From NCBI GenBank assembly GCA_002914845.1, contig JXTC01000151.1, positions 377,738-441,737 on the forward strand: a stretch of DNA of 64,000 nt, given 5' to 3'. A program made the translations under genes and the position numbers. The notes beneath the pieces are model-generated. The model was not told where the DNA came from. It was given only the letters and a program-made list of their open reading frames with translations, and did no database searches. Below are positions 12,092-24,935 of the stretch, in pieces (the first letter of the stretch is position 1; the number at the start of each line of letters is the position of its first letter). The stretch is from Trema orientale. Taxonomy: Eukaryota > Streptophyta > Magnoliopsida > Rosales > Cannabaceae.

Positions 12092-14437
12092 ATGGCAAGT
12101 TCGAGGGTTGTTAGTTCGAACTATGATCATCCTCATCCTCGTCACCATGGGAGGAAGAGTTCTTCGTTTGTTTGGAGGAAGGATCAAGGAGGAGGAGTTA
12201 GAACAAGGCCTGATCATCATCATAACCAGTCCTCCATGATCATGAACACTACTTATAAGACAAAGAGTGCTTCTCCTACTCCCACTACTCCTCCTCCTCC
12301 TCCGAAAATAGAGAAGGTCTGTAAGTTCTGGGCAGCAGGCAACTGTGTCAAAGGTGATCGCTGTCGATTTCTCCATTCGTGGTGCCGTGGTGATGACTTT
12401 TCCTTCCTCTCAAATCTCCAAGGCCACAACAAGGTTCGGTTAATTTCTTCCATTCTTGGTTTTTAGCTCTAGCTAGGGTTCTCCTTTGTTTCAACTTTGT
12501 TTTTTTTTTTTTTTTCTCTCTTCCCGGTTTGCTTATTTAGGTCAAATATAACAACAATACAAAAATATTATGACATCAATTCTTCTTTTGGGTTTAACTT
12601 CTTCAAATCTATGGTTTATTTTATTATTCCATAAAGTTTGCTTAATTTTGCGTTTGCGTCAAGAATTTCTCTGTTTTGTTCTGCTTTGAACTGCTAATGC
12701 TAACAAGTCCGATTTTGGGGAAACTACAGGCCGTCACTGGGATTGCACTTCCTTCTTCAGGTGCAAAGCTTTATTCAAGCAGCAACGATGGAACGCTCCG
12801 CCTTTGGGACTGCCACACTGGTCAATGCAGCCGCGTCATCAATCTTGGCTCCCAAGTTGGTTCCTTGATCAATGACGGCCCTTGGGTTTTCGTTGGAATG
12901 CCAAATCTTGTTAAGGTATGTTTATATTTGGTGCTCAGTTTCTCTGTGGCCTGGCTTCTCGTTTTGACACATTACGGAGGGTGAAAATCTAGTACTGCTA
13001 GAAGCTTCCCCAAAACTTAATCATGTCGCTCTTCTTTATAGCCATGGCTTGTTCTGTAGTACTTGACTGCTTTTAGAGAAGAGGTAAGTCAATAACGTTG
13101 GTGAGGATTTGTTTGCAGGCATGGAACACTGAGAAGAGTAATGATGCTGAATTCAGTCTAAATGGACCTGTGGGTCAAGTCAATTCCATGATTGTTGCCA
13201 ATGGAATGCTCTTAGCTGGGACTCAGGTGTGTTACAATTGTTAACATTAATAGCATCTAAATTCTGATTATATAATTCAAGATCAGAAGTTTTCTACAAC
13301 CTCTGTCTTTATCTTGTTTTCTGCATCACTTGTACATGTAAGTTATGTTGCAGTAGAATAAATAGTTAGTCTATTTTTTTTTTTTTTTTTCAAATTTTTT
13401 TCCTTATGACTTTGCAGAGTGGCCAAATATTGGCATGGAAAGGCTCCCCTGATGACACTAACCCTTTTCAACCTGTTCAATCTTTGACCGGCCATGCTCG
13501 TGCTGTTGTTTGTTTAGCTTTTGGCGGAAATAGGTTGTTCTCGGCTTCTCTAGACCACACAATAAAGGTAAGCTTATGATTCTTCTTATAGAATCCTTGG
13601 GGTATTTGGAAACTGGGAAACTATTGTTTTGAATGTTAATAGTTTCTCAATGGTATTATCCTTATGTTTACATAAGTTTTTCTTTCTTCTTTTCCAGATG
13701 TGGGACCTTGATACTTTACAATGTGTTGCAACTTTGAATGGACATTCAGATGCGGTGATGTCTCTCATGTACTGGGAAAACCATTTGCTGTCATGTTCAT
13801 TGGATGGCACAATCAAAGTTTGGGCTACCACTGGAGAAGGCAAGATAGAAGTAATCTATACACACGATGAAAGACATGTACGTTATTTTCAACCTTTATT
13901 ACTTTTCTGTCTCTGAACAATTTCTCTGTATCTAGGGTAGTACTGATGGGCTTAGTAGAAACTTCAATATTTCCTCATCTATTATCACGTAGTTGTTTCT
14001 AGGAAGATAAAAGGTGCAATAATGATGCAGTACTTAGAATAAAAGTTTAGTATTCCCTTGTGTGTGTTTTTCAGGGTGTTCTTGAACTTAATGGGATAAC
14101 ACTCCCTGGGAAGACTGATGCAGAACCTAAGCATATCTTGCTTTCCTCTTGTAATGACAATTCCGTTCGCGTATATGATCTACCATCGTAAGTAACCTCA
14201 GAATTGAAGTTGTTTTTGCGAATTTCACTTCGAATCTTCGTAGTCCTCTTCTCATGAAAAGCCTTCTCTGTTGTCTCTTCCCCACTAATAATATGAGCTA
14301 ATTAATTTTGCAGGTTTCAAGAGAGGGGCAGATTGTTTGCAAGACAAGAAGTTAGGACGATTCAGAAAGGTCCTGGAGGATTGCTTTTCACTGGAGATGG
14401 GAGTGGCCTTATGACTGTGTGGAAGACGAATGCCTAA
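12092..14437 (+). CDS. ZFWD: CCCH zinc finger / WD40 repeat protein (ZFWD), copy A, 400 aa
   Basis: This is a plant ZFWD-family protein (Arabidopsis C3H17/48/59/62/63 group): one CCCH finger, probably RNA-binding, fused to a seven-bladed WD40 propeller. Exons are 12092-12433, 12730-12915, 13119-13226, 13418-13567, 13698-13877, 14075-14187 and 14314-14437; phases close exactly. The finger is C77-X7-C85-X5-C91-X3-H95 after a basic, Pro-rich linker. Seven WD-like units follow from about residue 103, for example TLRLWDCHTGQ, TIKMWDLDTLQ and TIKVWATTGEG, ending MTVWKTNA. The first ATG of the leader gives MASSRVV, the start conserved in all three copies. The molecular function of this subfamily is not well established. 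Confidence 0.95.
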
Positions 14438-15744
14438 GCGCAAAGAGAATAAAGCTAGCCACCTCGACATATATATATATATAACACTAGAACAGCCCTT
14501 TAAATATTGTTTCATAGATTTTTCCTCTTGATTGTTGAGAAGCCAATTACTTTGATGGTAGCCAGACTGACATTCATGTATAACGCTTATATATTATTTA
14601 GTTGAATGAATCATGGGGGAGGTTCTGCACATGATTGGTGGTTTGAGTAGGTGTCAACGTTGTTGGGCTTTGCTCAAGACTGCGATGATGCTAGTTATCC
14701 TCCCCTCCCATTTTGTGATGTGCAATGTTCTTATCCATTTCGGGTTTTGTAGTTGTAACATATGTAAATCAGTTATTCAATTCTATTTAATTCAGTAACT
14801 TGATTTTGTACAATTCTTTTTTTTTTTTTTCACACCATACTATTGCTTTGCTGAGTTTACTTTGATTAATACCCTAAGTAATTAATTCAATTTCATTCGA
14901 TTGAGTTTGGGAGAACTGCATGCCATCTTCACTTTCTTCCATTAAATCTAAAGTTTATTTGGCAGTGATCCCTCAAAAAAAAAAAAAAAAAAAAGTTTAT
15001 TTGGCAGTGAATTATTTTTCCTTGAATTGGTTTATGCGTTTTCTGTACCAATTATCTTATGTGATTCTCTACCAATCTTTCAGCTAGATCATTAAGACTA
15101 ATATTTCTTACGAATAGTATAGATATATACATCACTTGACTATGTACTAGATAGGTATACGCCTCTAATCTTTCTTTATGGAAGTCCTATATTTTCCTTA
15201 ATGTTGTTTCTGTCAGTTTCTTGCATTATTATAGCCAGAAAATTGATAGATGACTTTCATCGCTACTTTGGAGAGTCAATATAATGGTTTTGCTGTTGTA
15301 TCTCAGACACATTTTTTTTTGAGTTATAAAAATTTTGGAATTACGTGCTAAATTATAAATTAAAATGAAGTAAAATTAACAAAAGTATTAAAGTATGGAA
15401 ATGAGTTTAAGTGAAAAACCAAACGTTACTTAGAGCTTGGTTTCTGCAGAGGTGTCTGAGTAATGTATTAATTAGACGTAAGTCGCTTTTCACACGACAC
15501 GATAATACGATTCAAAAACGACACGAAATAAATGAGTTTAGATAACTCATTTAATTTTCATATTAATTTCGGGTTGACACATATAATATGAATAATAAAC
15601 GTGTGAGTTTTGGGTCAACCCGCTTATCCCGAAAATGAACTATGTAACATATTAAAATAAATTGGTCGTTTTCGTGTCGTGTCAATACGACACTAAGATG
15701 ATATATTTATTAATATCTTAATATTTTAAATGCGATTTTGATTA
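14438..15744. other. 3' flank of ZFWD copy A and intergenic DNA
   Basis: The region 14520-14860 is homologous to the 3' flanks of copies B and C (shared GATTGGTGGTTTGAGTA and CAAGACTGCGATGATGCTAG). At 14950-15010 a 19-bp direct repeat brackets TCCCTC plus about 17 A, the footprint of a nearly completely truncated retroposition. From about 15484 the sequence belongs to an older repeat split by the hAT element. Confidence 0.5.
15484..15744. repeat. Left part of an older repeat interrupted by the hAT element
   Basis: This stretch, together with 19067-19345 on the other side of the hAT element, has the same unusual style, rich in CGTGTC/GACACG and TACGA motifs (CACACGACACGATAATACGA on the left, ATCGTATCGTGTAATAGTG on the right). 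It looks like one repeat that was later split. The class is unknown. Confidence 0.35.
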
Positions 15745-15752
15745 ATTCTAAA

Positions 15753-18700
15753 TATGGGCGGCTCAATAAAATTTGGGGCCTTAGGCGGAATTTTAAATTA
15801 GGCCTTTTAAACATATAAATATATAACATTATTCTATTTAAAGTTTATTTTTCTTGCCTTTTGAGATGCAAAATTATTAATTAAATCTTTATATTCTAGA
15901 GTTTCTAAAATATCTTTTTCTATTGATAATATAGCTAATCTAGTTAATCTTTCTTGTGATATTGTAGACCGTAAGTAAGACTTTATTAATTTTAATTTTG
16001 AAAAACTTCTTTATGTAGAAGCAAAATTTATCGTAATTGTCAATAATATCCTATAGGCAATGTATGCATTCGGAAAAGAATCAATTTTTTTAAAATAATT
16101 ACACGTATTTATTGGGTTATTTTTTTCATTTTGAATAACTTCTCTCAACACTCTCAATTCTGAGAATAAATCCAAACCATCAATACTAGAAAATTCACCT
16201 TGTTTTAAAACATTTTCAAGATTAAGATAGTATTTCTTTAGAGTATCTTCATCTAAAGACTTTAATTTTTTTAAATAAAAAAAAATCGAAAAATATTTTT
16301 ATATACCTGAAATTGTTCAAACCTACTCTTAAGTGAAATAATAGCTTGATCTATTATGTAAATATAATAGTTAATTCTAAATGCCTCTTCTACAAATTGT
16401 ATTGTTTCTTCACCATTATCCTCGTCAAATTATTTTTTTCTACAAATTTTACGTTTTTATTGAAATTTAGGTTCTATTTCTATTTCATTTGCAATCTTTT
16501 TTGTTGAAGTCATAGTAGTGGTAAATCCATTTTCTCTATATTTTTCGAAAAAAGAAATGAGACCTTTTAATTGATCTATAGCAACATCAATTTGCATATT
16601 ATCATTTTGTAAGCTCTTTCTAACTGAATTAATAGCAAATAATATATCATACTAAATAGTCATTCCCAACAAAAATTCAAACTCTCTAATTCATAGGTTA
16701 CTAAACATTTAGCTTCACTTTTTATCTTAGGAGCTTCACTAGTCTCAGTTAATTCAAGTAAAGTATCTCTTATTTTTGGACCTTGAAATCTAATTGCCTT
16801 AACACTTTCAATACGACTTTTCCAATGTATTTGTGATAATATTTTGATAGTTATATTAGTAATGTAGTATTTTCCAACATTTTGGTTAAGAAGAGAATAA
16901 TGTATATATGCGTTGTAATACTCCAAAAAAAGAAATAGCTCTAGGACGAGAAATGGCTACATCACAAAATACTAAATTAAGGTTATGACAACCACATGGT
17001 GTATAAAACGCTCTAGAATTTATCTCTAATAGTCTTTTTTGTACATCTTGAAGCTTTCCTTTCATGCTAGATCTATTATCACATCCTTGTCCTCTAACAT
17101 CATTAATATCAAGTTCAATTCTTTTTTTTAATTGCATTTATAAGTTCATTGAAGAGGTCTTTTCCAGAATTATCATCCACATAAAGAAATTCTAAGAAAT
17201 ATTTTGTTATTTCAATTGGATTCACTGAAATATCGACACATCTTAAGACCATGGACATTTGTTCTTGATAGCTTGCATCTGGAGTACAATCAAGTATGAT
17301 TGAAAAATATTTTGCATCTTTGATTGTCTTAATAATTGTGTTTTTAACTTCAAATGCTAAAATTTGTATCAACTTATTTTGTATATTATGTCCAAGATAA
17401 TGATTATGAACTTCACCATATTATATATGTCGAATATGTTCTTGCATTATTGGATGAAATTCGGCAATCGTCTCAATTAGACTCAAAAAATTTCCATTGT
17501 TGTCTTCATAAATGTTCTCTTTCTTTCCACGAAATGCCAAATTGTTTTTAGCTAGATTCTTTACAACATCAGTAATTCTTATTAAAATATTTTTCTAATG
17601 TTCTTTTTCTTTATTAATTTTTTCTTGGATATTTTTGTCGATTGTCTTATTCTATAACAATCTTAATTCCATGTCAGCCCAAACATTCATATTAGTTATA
17701 TGTTCATTGCTTGTTTCATGACTTTTAAGCTTACTACTAAGATTTTTCCAATCTTTAGTTCCCTCATTACCTAATTGACTTGTGCTATATTTTGAGTTAA
17801 ATAATTTACAACAAAAACAAAATACTTTATCAAAAATTTTTGAATATACTAACCATTTCCTATTATATTTTTCTCTATTAGATAATTTTCTAGTATAACG
17901 AATATTAAAGAAATGCCTTAAACTCTCGTCTTTTGTAAAATTTATATTACTTTCTCTAACTAGACCTTTTTCTACTAATAAATCTCTTAACTTAGTATCA
18001 ATATTTTTCTATCTTCCTAGATCATAAATATTCAGATGAAAATGATGCTGATTAAGTATATTGTTATTATCTTCGATTTCTTCATCTATTTCATGTTCTA
18101 TATTTTCCTGACTCTCTTTATTAGGGATTGTTAAATCACATATTTCATCACTAATATTTACGTTATTTATTTCTTCATTATCATCTAATTTACCCAAAAT
18201 TGGTTGTTCAATTGCTACATCTTCACTTGCACCTTCACTTATGTTTACTTCTTTTTTGTGCTTGTTAGAAACTTATCAAGTGCTCTTTTTTGGGATTCAT
18301 TTAATTTTCTACTCTTATCTTTTTCTTAAGTTTCTCATATCCGGATTCGTATTTTCTACTAGATATATTCGTACTTCTATGAAAATAAACAAGCAAAATC
18401 TATAATTATATCAATTGAAATTACAAACAATACAAGCACAAAAATGATTATATATATGTACAAATTACAATTCCAAATGCAAATAAATTAAGAAAAAAAA
18501 AAATAGAACCTGGACTTAATATCGTAACTTATGGGAAATACAGTGGCAGAGAGAGCACAGATGAATACTGAAGAAATTATAGAAAATGAATTGTAGAATA
18601 AAACGACTTGTGAATGTTTTGTATTTATAGAATTTTACCATTTATATTTTGGCTAAAAAAGTGCTAAAAGATAAGAAAATGTGAATATATTTAATATTTA

Positions 18701-19058
18701 ATGTCATCAGAAAGAATTAGCAACGGTATTTTTCTTTGACAAAATGAATCAATAATAGAGTAATTGCTTATTATTTATAAATTACTTTAATTAGAGAATA
18801 TCAATTTGTTTAAAAAGAATCAATATATCGAGCAAATGGTGGTATTAATAGACTCTTTGATCAGGGAAACATAAACATGTAAATGTCTTTTAGAGAATTT
18901 GAAGGAAAAAATATTGCCGCATTGATTAATATTACCACGTTGATTCTTAGTCTATTAATAGAAAGAATATTAATTATACTTATTATATAAGGCAAATTTT
19001 GGGTCCTTGGCTCACCTTAGGCCATGGCCTTAATGGCCTTACACTTGAGTCGCCCCTG
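15753..19058 (-). mobile_element. Decayed autonomous-type hAT transposon, 3.3 kb, with 8-bp target duplication
   Basis: The element is flanked by an exact 8-bp direct repeat, ATTCTAAA, at 15745-15752 and 19059-19066. Its ends are TATGGGCGGCTC on the left and CAGGGGCGACTC on the reverse complement of the right end. These are related 12-bp hAT-type termini; CAGGGG is the usual start, and the left end has decayed. The interior holds a broken transposase on the minus strand. It sits between ZFWD copies A and B, so it inserted in or near the spacer of the duplication. Confidence 0.85.
15840..18330 (-). pseudogene. hAT-family transposase pseudogene (TTF-type zinc finger plus DUF4371 region)
   Basis: Read on the minus strand, the 5' part (near 18270) encodes SQKRALDKFLTSTKK, the usual N-terminal motif. 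At 17640-17960 a TTF-type finger region contains KVFCFCCKLF and HETSNEHI. At 16930-17500 a DUF4371-like core contains FSIILDCTPDASYQEQMS, RGQGCDNRSSMKGK and YTPCGCHNLNLV. The C-terminal dimerisation part (15840-16500) is riddled with stops and frameshifts. The family is known as zinc finger MYM-type protein 1-like in plant annotations. Several frameshifts separate the open pieces, so no functional protein can be made. Confidence 0.85.
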
Positions 19059-19066
19059 ATTCTAAA

Positions 19067-19345
19067 CATATTTACATGTGTAAAATTGAATTAATTAGTG
19101 CATAATCAGGTTAAATTAGAATAATCGTGTCAGTTTTGAATAATCGTATCAAATAGGTCATAACAAGATACATGACACATTTATTAAACAAATTACACGT
19201 GTATTAATTATGTCATATTTAGATTTAAATTTTTGATACATTTATTAATTATATCTTGTCATGTTTTAGTTATGATGTTATCGTATCGTGTAATAGTGTT
19301 GACCTAAATACGATAAAATAACACGAATTACCTGCCCTACCTAGA
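19067..19345. repeat. Right part of the older repeat interrupted by the hAT element
   Basis: Continues the style of 15484-15744 after the hAT target duplication, with CGTGTCAG, CGTATC and AATACGATAAAATAACACGA. It ends near CCTGCCCTACCTAG. The class is not determined. Confidence 0.3.
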
Positions 19346-21520
19346 TATTGGTTTTGGAACCGACGTCTAAGTACATTAGTACATTTTTGTAGTGTTGACT
19401 GTAGATTCCGAAGAAAACAAAATGAGAGTTTTGGATTCGAGGAATGTTTATATTATGGATGTTATTTTTATTTTTTTTGGTACAAATATGTGTGTATTGT
19501 TAACGGAATCACATATGCGTTTATAAAAGTCGGTCGATTAGTTAGTTCGAATAAAATTTGGATTCCATCACTTACAAGGACTTACCTATAATATTACGCT
19601 AGAGTTTCTCGTTCCCAATACTAAATCTCTTAAGCTGAATTAATATCAAAAGGTGAAAAGGATCACATAAACTTTGAAACATTATTAATTAGTGGTAAGA
19701 TTCTAAGTGAAAAGACAATTCCCAATGTCATCTATATACAAAAGTTTATTTGGTGGACCACAGGCAATGATCACATGCATAACTGAGTTTTAAGGATATC
19801 TCATCACCATTACTTATCCAAATGTCATTCCTCTGCCTACAAACATGATTGGGTTTCCTACAATCTATACTTAATTATGAGTTAATTTATCCAAATGTCA
19901 TTCCTCTGCCTACAAACATGATTGTGTTTTCCTACAAACATTGTTGTGCTGTGCTTTAGTTATTTTGTAGTCATGTGTACTATTTAAAATTATTATCTAA
20001 GTATTTGAGAAATTATAAATTATATATGCTATAGAATAATATTTGAGATTTGTTTGATAAATTATAGATTATATGTACTATAGAATGATATTTGAGCTAA
20101 TTTGTATTCTGACAGTAAAATCAACTTTTAAAAACAGTCTTACCGTATTTTTCAAATTCAAATTCTGCCTAGAATAACAGTTATACAATAACTCAAAAAC
20201 TTTTATAATTGCTGATCAAAAGTATAAACTTACCAAATACCTTTTTCTCTCTCTCTCTTTTTTTCTTCCCAAACAACAACATCTAAAAGTCACTTTCAAA
20301 CAAGACCAATTTCTCACTTTGATATTTTGTTAGGAATATACAATAAACTGGGGGATAATTCAGCCTAAATATTACCATTTAATGGTCATAATTAAAATAT
20401 TCCCTACAAACTCGGAATAAACATTATCAACTCAAGCCAGTCGAGAGTGCTTGTTATTATAAAGAATAAATAAAATATTAAAAAAAAGAGAAGAAAAATT
20501 AAATAAATAAGAGTAATAAGGTCTAAAAAGCTAAAAAAAAAAAATCTACAAAAATAAAATAAATAAACAGTAAAGTAAGTAGGTGGAAGGTTGGCCAACT
20601 TAAAGACCAAGATGAAGAATGAAAAAAAACTCGGAAAAAAAAGAAAATAATATTATCACATTAACATCTCTTTGAGAAAATATAAAAAGTAAATGAAAAT
20701 TTCAAAGTTGAATTATGTTATTTTTAATTCAAATAACTAAATACAATTTTCGTAGAAATAGTTCATAATTGAATAAATTGATTGAAAACTCAATGGTCAA
20801 AACTCAAAACTAAAATTGAGTTCAAAATGAGTGTGTATGTTAAATTTTAGATTTTGAGAAAAATAAATATAAGTATTTTTAGTTCATGGGGTGGCAGTGA
20901 CACTATATCTCTTGACATTAATCAAGTTTAAAGTGTGGTTATGTTTCTTGTGTTCCTCACTTGGGCACTTTTGCAAGGGTATGACAATGAATAAAACATA
21001 AGGGCTTTGATTAGTTCTGTGATATGAAAACGACACTTTTTGATAGGGTAATATGGAAATAAGAATTTGGAATGAGTTGGTGAAAATAGAGTTTTGAAAA
21101 TCCATTTGTTTGCACAATTTTGTTATTATTTTTGAGTTTAAAAAACTGCAACCATGTTCGGTTGCACTTCCACAATTTGAGAAAACATGATGTATTTATG
21201 ATTATTTTAAATATTTTTTAAAGATAAGAGACAAATTGATATGCTCTTCCACGTGTCTTTTCCACAAATTCTTAACCATATGCTTGGCCACCAAGCAAAT
21301 ATAAAAGCGAAATTTCAGATCAATTTGTTACACGAATCGAAATAGAGGGGAGTTTAAGCAAATTAGGAAACCTAATTTATAATTAAAAAATAAAAACAAG
21401 AACCCAATTAATTTGCTGAAAAAATGAAAAAGAAGAAAGGAAAGCCATTAATTAATCAACATCAGCTAATTTTAATTAAGTCGGTCGATTAGAAACCTAA
21501 TTAAACTAGGAAGCGAGTGT
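19346..21520. other. Intergenic upstream of ZFWD copy B
   Basis: No gene seen. A 73-bp-period direct duplication (shared TTATCCAAATGTCATTCCTC... block of about 45 bp) starts at 19814 and 19887. The stretch 19990-20100 has two versions of an AATTATA(A/G)ATTATAT-type motif. The remainder is A/T-rich single-copy-looking DNA. Confidence 0.4.
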
Positions 21521-21698
21521 TATATATACTCTCAATATGGTCTCTAACTTTCATTCGCTCATATTTCCATATTTTTGAGACTTTAGAGTTCTGAGAGAAT
21601 TTCTTCCGATTGAGAGTTAGGGTTAGGGTTTCAGTGTCCCATCTTGAAATCCATAACCTTGAGATTGAGTTTTGAGTTTGAGTTTGAGTTTGGTACTA
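21521..21698 (+). promoter_or_regulatory. Core promoter and leader of ZFWD copy B with TATA box and telo-box
   Basis: TATATATA lies at 21521-21528, about 170 bp before the start codon. A telo-box-type TTAGGGTTAGGGTTT occupies 21617-21631 in the leader, a motif common in promoters of plant growth and translation genes. A (GAGTTT)n tract at 21674-21692 precedes the start. There is no ATG before 21699. Confidence 0.55.
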
Positions 21699-24219
21699 AT
21701 GGCAAGTTCGAGAGTTGTTAGTTCGAGCTCTCGTCCTTATCACCATGGGAGGAATAATTCTTCGTTTGTTTGGAGGAAGGATCAAGGAGTTACAAGGCCT
21801 CACCATGATCATGATCCGTCCTCCATGACGATGATGAAGACTAAGAGGAAGAGTAAGAGTCCTCCTTCTCCTACTCCTACTCCTACTCAGTCAGTAATAG
21901 AGAAGGTCTGCAAGTTCTGGGCATCTGGGAATTGTGTCAAGGGTGATCGCTGCCGATTTCTCCATTCATGGTGCCGTGGTGATGAAGTTTCTTTCCTCGC
22001 AAATCTCCAAGGCCACAAGAAGGTTTAATTTTGTTCATTCTTGCTCTTTCTGTGTTGGGTTTTCTCTTGTTTCGACTTTCTCTCTCTGGGTTTGTATATT
22101 AAGGTCAAATTTTGTTGTTTTGTTCTGAATGTGTAGTCTGAGAGAGTTGTTTATTGACACCGAAGACAATAATATTTTACATCCATTCAATTTCTTTTGG
22201 GTGTTAATTCTTCAATTCATCGCTTTGATTTAATTTGCGTTTGCGTCAAGAATTTCTCTGTTTTGTTCTGCTTTGAACTGCTAATGCTAATAAGTCCGAT
22301 TTGGGGGAAACTACAGGCCGTCACTGGGATTGCACTTCCTTCTTCAGGTGCAAAGCTTTATTCAAGCAGCAACGATGGAACGCTCCGCCTTTGGGATTGC
22401 CACACCGGTCAATGCAGCCGCGTCATCAATCTTGGCTCCCAAGTCGGTTCTTTGATCAACGACGGCCCTTGGGTTTTCGTTGGTATGCCAAATCATGTCA
22501 AGGTATGTATATATTTGGTGCTGAGTTTCTCTGTGGCCTGGCTTCTCGTTTTGACACATTATGGAGGGTGAAAATCTAGTACCGCTAGAAGCTTCCCCAA
22601 AACTTGAGCAAGACGATGTCGCTCTTCTTCGTAGCCATGGCTTGTTCTGTAGTACTTGACTGCTTAGAGAACTGGTAAGTCAATAACGATGGTGAGGATA
22701 TGCACAATGTTCGCAGGCATGGAACACTGAAAAGAGTAATGATGCTGAATTCAGTCTAAATGGACCGGTGGGTCAAGTCAATTCCATGATTGTTGCTAAT
22801 GGAATGCTCTTAGCTGGGACTCAGGTCAGTTATAAAATAATTTTTACCATTAATATATGAGAATTCTGGTTAGATAAGTCCTGATCAGAAGCTTTCTAGA
22901 CTTTTTGTTTTGGTTTTCTGCATCACTTGTACATGTATCTTATGTTGGTGTAGAATAAATAGTTGGTCTAATTTGTTTTTCAAATTTTTTTTCTTACAAC
23001 TTTGCAGAGTGGCCAGATATTGGCATGGAAAGGCTCCCCTGATGATACTAATCCTTTTCAACCTGTTCAATCTTTGACCGGCCATGCTCGTGCTGTTGTT
23101 TGTTTAGTTTTTGGTGGAAACAGGCTGTTCTCGGCTTCTCTGGACCACACAATAAAGGTACTTATTGATTGTTAATTTATTTGGAAACTGTTGTTTTGAA
23201 TTTTTTTATTTTCTCAATGGTATTATCCCTATGTTTACGAAGTTTTTCTTTTCCCTTTTCCAGATGTGGGATCTCGATACTTTACAATGTGTTGCAACTC
23301 TGAACGGACATTCAGATGCGGTGATGTCTCTCATGTACTGGGAAAATTATTTGCTATCATGTTCATTGGATGGCACTATCAAAGTTTGGGCTACCACTGG
23401 AGAAGGCAAGATAGAAGTAACCTATACACATGATGAAGGACATGTACGTTACCTTTATTCTCTTTGTATCTCTGAACAATTTGTTTTATAATAATTAAAA
23501 GTAAGTTGTTCTCTGATTTCTCTTGTTCAATTTCTAAACATGCACTAAATCTTAAGGCTTTCATAGCTTTTTGACTCACTCTGCAGAATTGTACACTTAA
23601 ATATTGCAACTTTGACGGTGATTATACTAATATGCATTTTTTGCATTAACCTGACGTCTTTTTAGTGTTCTAAAAAGCTGTCTAGTTGTTTGGAATTGTG
23701 TGTGTATAATCCCGTTTCAATTTTAACTGCAAGGAGATTAGCTTAATGATTGCTTTGTTATACTGAAGAAGTCTTTAAAGTGTATCTAATTGTTTCTACA
23801 GGATAAAAGGCGTAACTATTATGCAGCCAGCTAGAATAAAGTTTAATATTCCCTTATGTGTGTTTCAGGGTGTTCTTGCACTTAATGGGATAACACTCCC
23901 TGGGAAGGCTGATTCAGAACCTAAGCATATCTTGTTTTCATCCTGTAATGACAATTCTGTTCGCGTATATGTGCTACCATCGTAAGTAACTGAACACTTG
24001 AATTTGTTCTTAAATTTTGCTTTTAATATTTTTGGTCCTTCAGGTGAAAAACTTTGTAGCTTCTTCCTTAATAATAATATGAATCAATTTTGCAGTTTTG
24101 AAGAGAAGGGCAGATTGTTTGCAAGACAAGAAGTTAGGACAATTCAGAAAGGTCCTGGAGGATTGCTTTTCACTGGAGATGGCACTGGACTTACGACTGT
24201 GTGGAAGATGAATGCCTGA
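21699..24219 (+). CDS. ZFWD: CCCH zinc finger / WD40 repeat protein (ZFWD), copy B, 394 aa
   Basis: Tandem paralogue of copy A. Exons are 21699-22022, 22317-22502, 22717-22824, 23008-23157, 23264-23443, 23869-23981 and 24096-24219. Exons 2-7 have the same lengths as in copies A and C (186, 108, 150, 180, 113, 124 nt), and only exon 1 differs. The finger is C71-X7-C79-X5-C85-X3-H89, preceded by a basic segment KTKRKSKSPPSPTPTPTQ. The WD repeats end with LTTVWKMNA. The frame is fully open and splice sites are canonical. Compared with copy A it carries F(E/K) changes at the start of exon 7 and YVLPS instead of YDLPS at the end of exon 6. Confidence 0.95.
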
Positions 24220-24895
24220 GCGCAAGATGTATAGCTAGCTAGCTAGCTCAACACATGGCACTAGAACTGCCCTTTATATTGTTTCATAGGTTTTTCTTTT
24301 TGATTGTTGAGAAACCAACTTTTATGGTACTTTGACTCATGTATTGACTCATTATTTTAGATGAATGAATTATGGGGAAGTTTATGCATATGATTGGTGG
24401 TTTGAGTAAGTGTCAAAACTTAGTTGGGATTTGCTCAAGACTGCGATGATGCTAGCTATCCTCCAATTTTATTTTTAACATATTGGATTGTTGTACTTGT
24501 AGCACTTGTAATTTAGTTATTCAATTCAAGTCTTTCCCTTGATTTATACATTTCTATTTTGTTCGCTAATATTGCTTTTCATTATATAATAGATTCCTTG
24601 CGATTGTTTTTCGTTATGATGTATCTTCTCTTGAAATGTGGGTAATTCCACAGAAATCTATCTATGGATTTACGTACATGTTTACTTCGGTAGTTCATCT
24701 TTTTTTTCCTCTTTGAGAGGTGGTTTGAACTTTTTCTTTAACAGAAAAAAAGGAGGGGGGGAACTGTGGATTAGTTATGTGTCGACTCAGAATAAGAAAG
24801 CAAAGCTGTGAAATTTACGATGCCAAAACTTCGTTGCAAATGCTAATTTTGCGAACACCGTCAGTAGTTGATTGAAAATTAAAAAGTAAAAACTT
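24220..24895. other. 3' flank of ZFWD copy B
   Basis: Homology to the 3' flanks of A and C continues to about 24480 (shared GATTGGTGGTTTGAGTA and CTCAAGACTGCGATGATGCT). The remaining stretch up to the tRNA shows no gene. Confidence 0.5.
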
Positions 24896-24902
24896 GTTGA
24901 GA

Positions 24903-24935
<33 letters not shown>

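Noticed and set aside
12008..12376. Antisense 122-codon frame over ZFWD copy A exon 1
   Set aside because: It is the mirror of the repetitive GAGAGT leader and Pro/His-rich coding sequence; exon 1 on the plus strand is clearly the real gene.
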